This document shows positions 1 to 9,832 of a stretch of DNA of 64,000 nt, one piece after another. Source of the stretch: Whitmania pigra (taxonomy: Eukaryota > Annelida > Clitellata > Hirudinida > Haemopidae); contig JAJTWR010000332.1 in NCBI GenBank assembly GCA_021613335.1, positions 1,373,501-1,437,500 on the forward strand. Reading direction: 5' to 3'. Position 1 is the stretch's first letter, and every line of letters begins with the position of its first letter. Below the pieces are notes generated by a model, which was given only the letters and a program-made list of their open reading frames with translations, did not search any database and was not told where the DNA came from. A program made the position numbers and the translations under genes.

Positions 1-1757
1 TTTGAAGAACTGTTGGAGAATGTTTTTCTGCCCTTGTTTGAAGCCACAGTCCAACCTTCATCTCACCCTCAGCTTCACATGTTCCTCAAATATGTAGGCC
101 TTCACATCAATTAATAATTATTACGTAATCATATTACTTCCAATATTGGTACTTGTTTACGGAAATGATGAAAATGCAAATGTTATTCCCCGAAACATCT
201 TTCCAGGTCGTGGGATTTGACTCGGTCGACGACGAATCAAAACCAGAGGTTTCCCATGTCGACGGATGCATGATCCATCCCCAACTGTGGACTTCAGAGG
301 ACAATCCACCTTATGCATACTACATCTACTACATGTTCTCCAACATGACTGTTCTCAACAAGCTGAGAGAGTTAGACATTCTGCAGCTGTAATAATTAAA
401 TTCAATATAAATTAACTTAAATGCAACAAATGCAATTAAATGTCAGTTGGATGCATTGTTCCTTTTTTTAATTGTTATTGCTATTTTTTCCTTTTTAAAA
501 TGAAAAAAAGTTATTTTGGTTTCGATTTACTTTGTTTTTAAATTTCAGAGAGAGGGGAATGAACACCTTTGTGTTGAGGCCTCACTGTGGAGAGGCAGGA
601 CCGGTGGAGCACCTCGTGTCGGGGTTCATGGCCTCCCACAACATCTCCCATGGACTCATGCTGCGCAAAGTCTGTTCAGTTTAAATTTGCATCATTTATT
701 CGATTTAAATTGCCACTCTCGTACTCTTTCAACTTACATTTTTCAGAGTTAGCTCTGTCTCTTGCTTGATATAATTTATTTATTGATTTATTTTTATGAT
801 TGTGTTTTTATTTCAGGCACCTGCATTGCAATACCTCTTTTACCTGGCACAGGTGGGCATTGCCATGTCACCACTCAGCAATAACTCACTCTTCCTCAAC
901 TACCACAGAAATCCTCTCCACGAATTCCTTGGCAGAGGTCTCCTTGTTTCTTTGTCGACGGACGATCCACTGCAGTTCCACTTCACCAAGGTATCAACAG
1001 CTCTCATTCAACTTGCATTCAAATATTTCATCTTGCTGGAATAAGCATTCATAATTAAACTGAGATTATTACAATCATACTTCAGCTACCTAATTATGGT
1101 AGACTAATAATTTGATTGTGTTATGTTTATATGAATGACAGCTTGAGTTTCATTAAGCTGGGTTTTATTATATTATAAGATAATTAATTTTGTTCAAGTC
1201 ATCTCCATGGTTTTTAGGAGCCCTTGATGGAAGAGTATAGCATAGCAACTCAAGTGTGGAAGCTGAGCTCTGTGGACATGTGCGAACTGGCAAAGAACTC
1301 TGTTTACATGAGTGGATTCTCACACAAGGTTGAGCATTTGTCTTACTGGAAATACAACTGGCACCATTAATGGTTGATACTTATCAAAATTTAAATTATA
1401 AATATGGCATGATGAACCAATAATATTAATTACAGAACACAATTAATAATATTTTTTAGTATTTAGTTATAATTCAGTGTAATACTATAAAAAATAACAT
1501 GCATTTTTTATTTCTTTTTATTTTGTATTCTTACAAGAACTAGTTTTATAGTCATAAACACTCGACACTTTTGTTATCAGATAAAACAGCACTGGATTGG
1601 AAAGAACTACTTCAAGATAGGACCAGCAAGCAATGACCTGCACAAGACCAATGTACCAGACATAAGAATCAGATTCAGATACGAAACTCTTGTACAAGAA
1701 CTGAAAACTCTGTTGTTTGTGACATTGAAGCTTGAAAACAAATCCATTGATGACTAA
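1..1757 (+). CDS. AMPD: AMP deaminase, C-terminal part (six exons, 5' end outside window)
   Basis: AMP deaminase hydrolyses AMP to IMP and ammonia in the purine nucleotide cycle. Six exons (1-93, 207-370, 549-669, 817-990, 1218-1328, 1581-1757) join in one frame through GT-AG introns and encode the last 279 residues. Recognisable family segments, in order, are [38 protein letters not shown], the active-site stretch [11 protein letters not shown] with its paired aspartates, QVWKLSS and RFRYETL before the stop. Introns are short (about 110-250 bp). The gene converges on the SmD1 gene, with under 1 kb between their 3' ends. I cannot tell which vertebrate paralogue (AMPD1/2/3) it is closest to, and invertebrates usually have one gene. 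The family call is very secure and the exon borders are secure by frame and homology. Confidence 0.95.
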
Positions 1758-1761
1758 TAAA
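1756..1761 (+). terminator. Candidate AMPD polyadenylation signal overlapping the stop codon
   Basis: AATAAA is formed by the last bases of the TAA stop and the next codon. No other canonical AATAAA was seen in the following 700 bp. If it is used, the 3' UTR would be only about 20 nt. A variant signal further downstream is the alternative. Confidence 0.35.
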
Positions 1762-2514
1762 CATTAGCTTAGCGATAATAGCCACTCATTGCTTTTGCTG
1801 TTATTTAGTATTTCTTCTGTCTGATCTAGATCAGCATTCCATAGCCAACTACAAACTTGTGTCATCTAGTTCAATGATGAATCATGATTCGCAGTCCATC
1901 CGTCAGTTTGCCACCAACAAATCCCTCGTGTTTTTGAAAAGTTCAGTTTAAGATGTTCCAACCTATTATGTAGTTTGACATAAATGTCCACATTTTATTT
2001 TACAGCATTAAATTTGTAGACTTTCAAATTAAGACTTGCAGCATTTTTTTAACATTTAATTGACATGGATACCATACGTCGTAACTAGCATAATAATGTT
2101 ATCAGTTCATTGTATGTTCGTCATCTTGAGCATTTGTAGCCTTTATTGAGCCACTTTTCAGATTACAATGACAACTGTAATATAAATCCTTTGGGGCCAA
2201 TTATTCTAAATCACAGGATTTGTTCAGTGTGCTTGGATGCTGAGTTACTGCACTCCATTTTCATCAGCATATTTAAAACTATCAATAAGAATTTCTGCTA
2301 ATCCAAAATCAGAATTTTTGTCCAACTGATTATAACCATGCTCTACAAATAAGTTTAAAATGAGCAATGCGGCCAATTTACATCCTGAAAATGGATGATT
2401 GTTACCTTTGCTGAGGGTTGTGCAATACCAACCAAAGATTTATTATTAAAAGTTAAGTGCCATGATACTGAAACATTTAACAAGACATGTAAGGAATAAA
2501 CAAAGCACAATTGC
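1762..2514. other. Intergenic, AMPD/SmD1 3' flanks
   Basis: Unique AT-rich sequence between two convergent genes. It probably includes the AMPD 3' UTR. No coding exon, RNA gene or repeat was recognised. Confidence 0.6.
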
Positions 2515-2520
2515 TTTATT
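2515..2520 (-). terminator. SmD1 polyadenylation signal
   Basis: AATAAA on the minus strand, about 170 nt downstream of the SmD1 stop. It is the first canonical signal after that stop. Confidence 0.65.
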
Positions 2521-2690
2521 TCGACCAACATAACTGGTCAACGCCATATAAAATATTTCCATTTTGTCTTTTAGTTCAGTTATATTAAGGCAATGGTCCC
2601 CGATGTTTTGAAACAAAAACGTGAAACGAGCACTTGAAACAAACACAGCCATCAAATAAGACCATTGTGAGTGCAGAGGTTGTCCTTCCA

Positions 2691-3749
2691 TTACCACCTT
2701 GGTCCACTTCTTCCCCTGCCTCTGGGTCCTCCTCTTCCACCCCTTGGTCCACCACGTCCCCTGCCTCTTGGGCCACCTCCTCTGCCTCTGGCAACTGCAA
2801 GAACAATGGTTTAGTTGTAATGTAATGCAAGAGATATTTATTAGTACATAGTGCACAGTATACAATAGCAAAGAAAAAGCAAGAATGTCTTTGAACTAAA
2901 ATTAAGGAAGCAGAAAAATTCAAAATGAAAATAACCTGTGCTTCTTCCCCTGCCACGGCCCTTTGGAGTGTCATCAATTAAAAGTGAGTCCAGGGGCAGA
3001 CTGTCAGGTAGAATGTAGTAACGGATGTTGTTCCCTCTGATGCTCAGCGTGTCCAACATGACAGGATCTTTGTTCTTCAGAGTCATTTTCACAGACTTGA
3101 GATGTGTGTTCATACTGACATCAACACCTATTGCGATCAAATTATCAGCATAATTTCAAACCAGAATGTGTGCATTTACTTTACATAATGCTTCATAAAA
3201 TCATCCAAAAATACCCATAAAATTATCATTAACAATCTATGAAAACAATTAATATGTATGTAGGACGTATAAATATTGTAATATATTTAATCAATAGTTC
3301 AAACATTAAGAGTAATCGCATAACTATGCATCAAACTTAATATTATCTTATGTAGATTAATTGGTAACTTTAGGCTAAAAGCTCATAAGACTGAATAATG
3401 CAAGTGAAAAATGAATACTGAAAACTAGCAAGATAATTTTTATGTAGTGTTTAACCAATTAAATATGACCGACTAATACCTGTGATAGTTCCATGGACTT
3501 GAGTGCCATTTTTTAGCTCAATTGTCACTGTTTCATGACTCAATTTCATCAAAAATCTAAAATATCAAGAATTGCAATACATAGAGACATGACTCGTTAA
3601 TATATAGCCCGTCGTCCCACTAAAGATGGACGATAATATACAATTTCCAACGCTAAACCACAACTGACTAACTGCAACGTCGGCCATAATCTTTATAAAA
3701 ACTTATAATCAAGCTTAAATTACACTCAAACTAACCTCACGAGCTTCAT
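2691..3749 (-). CDS. SNRPD1: Small nuclear ribonucleoprotein Sm D1
   Basis: SmD1 is one of seven Sm proteins forming the ring on the U-rich Sm site of spliceosomal U1, U2, U4 and U5 snRNAs. Four exons on the minus strand (3736-3749, 3480-3556, 2936-3127, 2691-2794) join in frame to 128 residues. The protein starts [20 protein letters not shown] and has the Sm1 motif with [17 protein letters not shown], the Sm2 motif [15 protein letters not shown] and a C-terminal RG-rich tail. Human SmD1 has 119 residues, so the tail is slightly longer here. The 14-nt first coding exon (MKLVR split after AG) is typical of the gene. The RG tail is the known substrate of symmetric arginine dimethylation and SMN binding. 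It lies head to head with PIG-T and tail to tail with AMPD. Confidence 0.96.
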
Positions 3750-4017
3750 GACTCAGTTTATGTATTGCAAGATGATAAACGAAATCAAGCGCCGATAGAA
3801 TGCTGCCAAAGACAACGAATTATAGCCGACACTAGTAGCTTCAAAGCAATAAATTAAATTGTATTTAAAAGAAACAAAAAAGTTTTTAAAAACAACTTAT
3901 TTATTGTAAGTTAAATTACATGTGCAATTATAAATAAAGTTTTATTTTGTTGGTCTTAGGTGTCAAAACAAAAGTTAACTGATTACAAAAGAAAGCTGGT
4001 CAGGGGCCTGAATTGCG
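3750..4017. promoter_or_regulatory. Shared head-to-head promoter interval, SmD1 (-) / PIG-T (+)
   Basis: About 270 bp separate the divergent start codons of two housekeeping genes, so both promoters and 5' UTRs must lie in or near this interval. No obvious TATA box sits at a convincing distance from either ATG. Bidirectional firing is an inference from spacing. Confidence 0.5.
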
Positions 4018-5790
4018 ATGGCTGGTTTTATCAAACTCGTTCTACTAACTGTGTCGGCATTTTTTGTAGTTCCTAGTGATGCCAATTCAGATGAATTTAA
4101 CGAAGAATTATTTTTTAAAACTTTACCGAGTGGCCATATTTATGGACATTTCCAGTTCGTTACGACATGGAACACTTCATTAAACTCTCCTGCATCAAAA
4201 CATTATCGATTGTTTCCTAGAGCTTTGGGAGAAATTTTTGAAACTTATTCTGTTAAGGAATTACATTTAAGTTTTAGTCAGGGAAGATGGAGACACGAAA
4301 CATGGGGATATCCTGTCATAGATGCATCATCTGGTGCAGAACTTTTAGCGTGGTTTCAGGCTGACAGAGACAACATAGATTCAGCATGGCTTGGGCTTAT
4401 CAATGTTCTATCAGGAATGTTTTGTGCTTCTTTGAATTTCATGGATGCCAAATCAACAGTAATCCCTGTCATGAATTTTCGTCAAACTGGTGTTACAAGT
4501 GACAGTTATAAACGCCACTTTGACAAGCATGTCAGGTATGCAGTACTTGCCGATGAGAACGTTTGTACTGAAAATTTGACTCCATGGAAGAAGTTATTGC
4601 CATGTGGTTTAAAAGCTGGTTTATCATCATTGCTTAATGCAAATAAATTATATGATGCATCATATCATTCTCTGGGCATTCACTTTCGCCATACTTGCAT
4701 AAACGAAGATTGTACTCAAATAGGACTCGAGCTATCACAAACATTAGGAGTTGTGTTTGACCCTATAATAAATCTAAGAATTTCAATGAACAAACCTGAT
4801 TGGAGCTTCAAGAGGCTTTTCGGGAGAATGATAAGTAATGCTTGTCCTTTAGCCTCCATTTCTAAGGTTTATGTTGACATATCAGATGGTTCAAGAAACC
4901 CATTTCTTAATTTGCAGCCAAGTGAAATTGCAGAGACAACAAGAAATGGAATAGATTTGAAATATGCTGTGTACAACATTCCAGATTATGTTTCAAGCAA
5001 CAAAGCTTTTAACTTGGAAGTTAGTTACATCCAAAATGCAGCAGAGTACCAGGGACATGCTCCATTCATAACAACAAATAGATTCCAAACTGGCTATGGT
5101 CAGGTTTTTGGTGGAGTGATGTGCCTGATTTACAATAGACATCCAACAAAAAGTGTCAAGGCCACTTACTTGGAGGTCATTCCACACTACCTGCGAATGT
5201 ATTTTCATACTCTTAAAATTGAGTCTTTCAAAGGAGAAATTGGAAATGTTGGTGATGAAGGCCAAGAAGTGAAGCCTTTGAAACTTCATTATATACCAGG
5301 TCTTGATTCTGGTAGACCATACCACTTGGAAATTGCTTTCGAGTTGCCATCTGATTCTGTCACCAGAATTAGTTTCCAGTTTGAAAGGCAGCTTCTCAAG
5401 TGGACCAATTACCCCCCTGACGCAAACCATGGCTTCCCTGTGGCTTCATCGGTTCTGAGTGTTCTTCTTCCTAGTGCTGAGAATGTGACTTCTCCTTGTA
5501 ATGGCCAGACCCTCATCAGAAGCATGTTTGACAACAAAACACAGGCTAACGATCATCAGGGTTATTTTGTCAAGATTCATACGGAGCCTCTCCTTATTAT
5601 GTTGCCAACGCCAGATTTTAGCATGCCATATAATGTCATATGTCTGGTCTGCACTGTCATTGCAATCTCGTTTGGCTCTATTCACAACTTGTCTACCAAG
5701 TCTTTTGTCAGATTTGATCCAGAGAAGCATAAGAGTTTTTACATGAAAATTAAAGACAAAATTTGGAAAAAGAAGGAAAAAACTCAATAA
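4018..5790 (+). CDS. PIGT: GPI transamidase component PIG-T (Gpi16 family), single exon
   Basis: PIG-T is the ER-membrane subunit that stabilises the GPI transamidase complex (PIG-K, GPAA1, PIG-S, PIG-U), which attaches GPI anchors to proteins. The ORF is 590 codons, close to the human length of about 578. An N-terminal hydrophobic signal peptide (residues 1-22) is followed by FNEELFFKTLPSGHIYGHFQF. Family blocks include WGYPVIDASSGAELLAWF, LSGMFCASLNF and ENLTPWKKLLPC. Cys183 sits where human PIG-T Cys182 forms its disulfide with PIG-K. One transmembrane segment lies near residues 535-556, followed by a lysine-rich cytosolic tail ending in KKKEKTQ. No intron is needed, whereas both neighbours have four exons. 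No poly(A) tract or flanking duplication suggesting a retrocopy was noticed. The start was chosen as the ATG opening the signal peptide. Confidence 0.96.
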   Translation: MAGFIKLVLLTVSAFFVVPSDANSDEFNEELFFKTLPSGHIYGHFQFVTTWNTSLNSPASKHYRLFPRALGEIFETYSVKELHLSFSQGRWRHETWGYPVIDASSGAELLAWFQADRDNIDSAWLGLINVLSGMFCASLNFMDAKSTVIPVMNFRQTGVTSDSYKRHFDKHVRYAVLADENVCTENLTPWKKLLPCGLKAGLSSLLNANKLYDASYHSLGIHFRHTCINEDCTQIGLELSQTLGVVFDPIINLRISMNKPDWSFKRLFGRMISNACPLASISKVYVDISDGSRNPFLNLQPSEIAETTRNGIDLKYAVYNIPDYVSSNKAFNLEVSYIQNAAEYQGHAPFITTNRFQTGYGQVFGGVMCLIYNRHPTKSVKATYLEVIPHYLRMYFHTLKIESFKGEIGNVGDEGQEVKPLKLHYIPGLDSGRPYHLEIAFELPSDSVTRISFQFERQLLKWTNYPPDANHGFPVASSVLSVLLPSAENVTSPCNGQTLIRSMFDNKTQANDHQGYFVKIHTEPLLIMLPTPDFSMPYNVICLVCTVIAISFGSIHNLSTKSFVRFDPEKHKSFYMKIKDKIWKKKEKTQ

Positions 5791-6015
5791 CTTTTAACTT
5801 TCCAATCAAATGATGTTTTCATTTTTTCCAGTTGAAATGTTTTGAATTATCTCCTGTTGATACACGTTTATTTATGAGTAGCTATGCTAACAATTGTCAA
5901 AGGTACATTGTTTATATTTTGTACGTGTCCCATTTGTATTGCTTTGCAACATATTGGGAACATCTCAAAAATTTGTGAAGTTCCAAATTAGATCATTAAA
6001 CGAAATGTGCTGAAA

Positions 6016-6021
6016 AATAAA
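6016..6021 (+). terminator. PIG-T polyadenylation signal
   Basis: AATAAA about 225 nt downstream of the PIG-T stop. It is the first canonical signal in that direction. Confidence 0.55.
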
Positions 6022-7044
6022 CGATTTGTCAAGATATTTATTTATTTTAATTAAACCAAAAAACGTGATAACTAATGCACTGATAACTAATGATTAGAGT
6101 AAGTGTGAGGATATAGAGTGCATTAAAAATTTGTAGTCATATAGTAGTTAATTTTGAAGGTTATTTTTGGTGAACTAAAATTTACGGAATGTTGTTGGCT
6201 GAGGAGGTTTATTTATTGTTGAGTCTGTTATGCGAAGTGGGTATGATCAAAATAAAAGTGAGATTCTTTCCCTTACAGGTCTAGTCTCTAATCCGACATT
6301 TTGCCCAGCCGTAACCTGTTGATCTGGGCAAATCGGACAATCCGTCTTCAGACTGCACGCTCCCCAACAGCTGTGCTTGCTGGGGTGACATTGGAGAATA
6401 GAGGCCTGCTTAATTGCAATTAATTTATTGTAAATTGGGTTAGATTGGTTTGACCCTTGACCCCGCTCAAGAAACCTCGTAAATCGTCGATCCTTTAAGA
6501 GATTATTTGAGGAGCTGCTTTGGTTATGTATATCCCAAAAGCAATATCATATTTTTTTAATCATGCACACTTGTGTTAGAGTGCCCTATGTCGTTCAAGT
6601 GATTTAAATGTAATGATCTTTAGTGTTACTGCCATTAAATCGTTGATATTAGTGTTCATTTAAATTACGGTCTTCATTTCTAGGTTGATGCTGATTTACA
6701 AACGCTAGAGTTTTCAGCACATTTTTATTTGGAAATTTGAGTTTTATATATTGATTTGTGTATGAAAAAAGTTCAAAGCAAATTCTGAAGCAATTTAATG
6801 GTCAGTACTGACATGTTGCTAAGAATGTAAGTGACTTTAAATGAAGGTAAACATAAAAAATTTTAAATAATTTGTAAATTTAATTTAATTTTTATATACT
6901 GTTTAAAACAATATTTTTAAAATCTAACGTTTTAGATTAAAGTATCTCACGAAAGGTCTTTGGTTCGCAAGTCTTGTTTTGAAAGTTTCGAGAACGTGAG
7001 TGTGTATTGGGGATTAAACAACTTCTTGTGGTCAGATTTTAAAG
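6022..7044. other. Intergenic between PIG-T and TMA7, with a GC-richer block
   Basis: Mostly AT-rich unique sequence. A GC-richer stretch at about 6285-6420 contains paired words (CTGGGCAAAT near 6323, GCCCAGCCGT near 6302) and stands out from its flanks. It has no ORF of note and matches no snRNA, tRNA or SINE I recognise. The last 80 bp are probably TMA7 promoter and 5' UTR. Confidence 0.45.
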
Positions 7045-7717
7045 ATGTCTTCCAGAGACGGTAGTCGCCTTGAATTTTTGAATTTTATTAAGTTAGGGCA
7101 GTTAGGCTACTATGGTGTGCCTGAAATCACATTGTCCTCGTGGATACTAGAGTTTTATATCAATTTTAATTTATTAGACCTCAAGTAATAATCTGTTGCA
7201 TTGAATTTATGTCAATGTTTAATACAATATTTACTTTAAAAGGTGGAAAAAAGAAGCCCCTGAAGGCACCCAAGAAAGAAAAGAAGGACTTGGATGATGT
7301 GTGTAATTAGTCAGATCTATTTGGGTGTAACCAATAGACATGTGCATTTCATATGAAGCATTTATGCTTATTTGTTAATAAAGGGCAAATAGCTTCTTTA
7401 TGTAATAAAATTTATCTAAAAAGTTTAAAATTATGAAATGGATTGGCTAGTATGTTATTAATGTCAAAACCTTGAATATACAAATTTTGTAAAATATCTC
7501 ATGTTTATTTTTTTCAGACTGATATGGAATTCAAACAGAAGCTAAAGGAGCAGCAGAAAGCTCTTGAAGAAGCAAAAGCTAAGGCTGCTGGAAAGGGTCC
7601 CATTGGTGAGTATCGGACATTGTCTTTACGTCCATAAAGGATTTGTTATCATTAAATGTTTGTGTTCACATTTTTTGTGCAGGTCAAGGAAACAAGAAAA
7701 TCACAGGGAAGAAATGA
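7045..7717 (+). CDS. TMA7: Translation machinery-associated protein 7 (CCDC72 family)
   Basis: TMA7 is a small, highly charged protein found with ribosomes; its exact role in translation is unsettled. Four exons (7045-7060, 7243-7298, 7518-7605, 7683-7717) join in frame to 64 residues, the usual length of the family. The protein starts MSSRDGGKKKPLK, has a central charged coiled-coil-like stretch (FKQKLKEQQKALEEAKAKAAG) and ends in GKGPIGQGNKKITGKK, matching the conserved end of the human protein. The introns are GT-AG and three of the exons are under 90 nt. The ATG is preceded by an A-rich context with purines at the key positions. The call rests on recognition across the whole length. Confidence 0.93.
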
Positions 7718-8193
7718 AGTGCATCATACTTTGAATAGTTTATTATGTTAGGCATTTGTCTTCTCATGTGTTTGCCTTTATAAAACAATTGAAAACAAAT
7801 TTTTTTGTTTGGAATTTTCTGAAATTTCTTCTGAAATATTGAGTACTCTGGGCTGATTTGGAGAATATTTTGTTATTCGTATGTGAGTTTATTGATGTCT
7901 CGAGTGCACCGTGTTTCTATGTTCATTGGTCGGTTGCGCATTGCCAAGACGTGCTTGGTACACTTGACATCGTATTTGCAGTAGTGGTCAGGCTTATTCC
8001 GAATAAATAAATAACGTTGGACAACTTGGTTGGTTGAAACCATTAAGCCCTGCGTCAAGTTGTAATGAGCTACTAAAGTCTCATTACCGAATTGAAAGAT
8101 GAAATGAACCGATGGATATTAAATTAATAAATAGTATTGATTATTATTATATTGTTATATACTGATTGTTGATAGTAAAGTATTGATTATCAT
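7718..8193. other. TMA7 3' flank
   Basis: AT-rich sequence downstream of TMA7. It holds no recognised exon and no obvious canonical polyadenylation signal close to the stop. The open frame on the minus strand at 7873-8058 has no family features and is not called. Confidence 0.5.
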
Positions 8194-9393
8194 GGTTCGT
8201 ACAGGTCCTAAAAAGTCCCAAATTCCCAAAATTCAGTTTTTAGTACTAAAAAGTCCTTAAAAAAAAATGAGAAAAGTCCTAAAAATTACAATAAAGCCCT
8301 AAAAAATGGTAAAGATCCTAAAAAATAATAATGTTCTGAGATTTTATTAGTAACAGTTTTGTCGAAGTAGCAATTAGCGGGAAATCGGTTGTTCTAGTTG
8401 CTCGGGAACGCACTCAATTGAGTTTCCTGTAACGTTCATTGACTCGTCAGTTTGATACATTAAAGTTTTAATAGTGTGACTATATATTTGTAAATATGCA
8501 GGACAGTTCTTAATGTGCGACTGCATGGCCTAATGGTTAAGGCTAAGTCTCTCACGATGGCAGCGCGGATTCGAACCCTGCTGCGGGAGCACTGTCCTAA
8601 TCGCCTAGCTGGGTAACGGACGTTAATAAAACAATTTATTGACAGTTCTTAATTCTTAAAGAAGGGAGCAAAGATTTGATATTTTCTTCAAGGAGCACAT
8701 GAGCAGTTGTGATGATTATGCATTGATATGGAGGGAGTAAAAGTTTTGCTAACTTTGGGTCATGGCATCTCTTGAAAGAGGTTTCTGCATAAATAAAAGT
8801 TTGATTTGTGAAAATCAAAAAGAGATGAGCTTGAATGCAAGGAGGATGATTAGAGACCATACCAACACTGTTGGAGGTGCACATTGGTGCAATTTTAAGA
8901 TTGATAAATCTGCCATGAGCCATTTTAAAGCATCAAGGAAGAGACTTAAATTTTATTTGGAAACATTACATGAGGGAGAGAACCAGGCAGCTGTAACCTC
9001 AAAACGAAAAACAAATGAAGATGACATGATCGTGCTGAAGAAGAAGCTGAAGACTCTAAAACATGACAGGGATATGCTGGACAGAAAATTTCGAATATTA
9101 ATGGATATTAACTGCAAAAACCAGGAATGGGCTCTTGGTACAAGCAAACAGCCTGAGGAAAGATAGTGAGGCAAAAGCTGTAGAAATTGCTTCTTTAGAG
9201 AAAGACTTGAGTTGATTTTTTGTTTAAACAAATTGATGTTATGAACTTTCATGTATTAATTTCTTGTATTATATTTCTAAATTGAATAATGAATAATTAA
9301 AATCTAAATACTGTTATTATTGTTGGTCCTAAAAATGGAGTAGAAGGTCCTACAAAAGTCCTGAATTTTGGTTTTCAAGCTCCTGTATGAGCC
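8194..9393 (+). mobile_element. Decayed TIR DNA transposon carrying an hAT-like transposase C-terminus
   Basis: Imperfect terminal inverted repeats: the left end GGTTCGTACAGGTCC matches the inverted right end GGCTCATACAGGAGC at 11 of 15 bases. Inside each end the word AGTCCTAAAA recurs several times, like transposase-binding subterminal repeats. The interior encodes, from 8762, a 134-codon frame beginning MASLERGFCINKS with ENQKEMSLNARR, resembling the ERGF/S-type C-terminal segment of hAT-like transposases, then a lysine-rich coiled-coil-like tail. The frame is broken just upstream: GHG and ASLERG sit in different frames near 8760. A SINE at 8515-8640 is nested inside. No clean target duplication was found. 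Superfamily assignment is tentative. Confidence 0.55.
8502..8653 (+). mobile_element. SINE-A copy 1 (tRNA-derived) with 13-bp target duplications
   Basis: The 126-bp insertion 8515-8640 is flanked by perfect 13-bp direct repeats GACAGTTCTTAAT (8502-8514 and 8641-8653). The head is tRNA-like: A box TGGCCTAATGG and B box GATTCGAACCC. The body ends in GTCC...GTAACGGACGTTAATAAA, the same tail as copy 2 near 46.1 kb and as the 3' end of the LINE at 22.3 kb. The cloverleaf is not good enough for a working tRNA. It is nested in the 8.2-9.4 kb DNA transposon and is therefore younger than it. Confidence 0.88.
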
Positions 9394-9394
9394 T

Positions 9395-9832
<438 letters not shown>

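Noticed and set aside
2446..2977. Minus-strand frames of 130 and 141 codons over the SmD1 3' exons
   Set aside because: Out of frame with the conserved SmD1 exons and explained as read-through of intron and 3' UTR.
4993..5787. Minus-strand frames inside PIG-T
   Set aside because: Shadows of the conserved plus-strand coding sequence.
6285..6420. U1, U2, U5 or 7SK RNA
   Set aside because: None of the invariant elements (Sm site, 5' splice-site pairing region, loop I of U5, 7SK 5' hairpin) could be found.
7873..8058. 61-codon minus-strand frame
   Set aside because: No recognisable domain and no supporting signals; falls in the TMA7 3' flank.
8515..8600. tRNA gene
   Set aside because: A and B boxes are present, but the cloverleaf has mismatched arms and the sequence continues into a SINE body and tail with target duplications.
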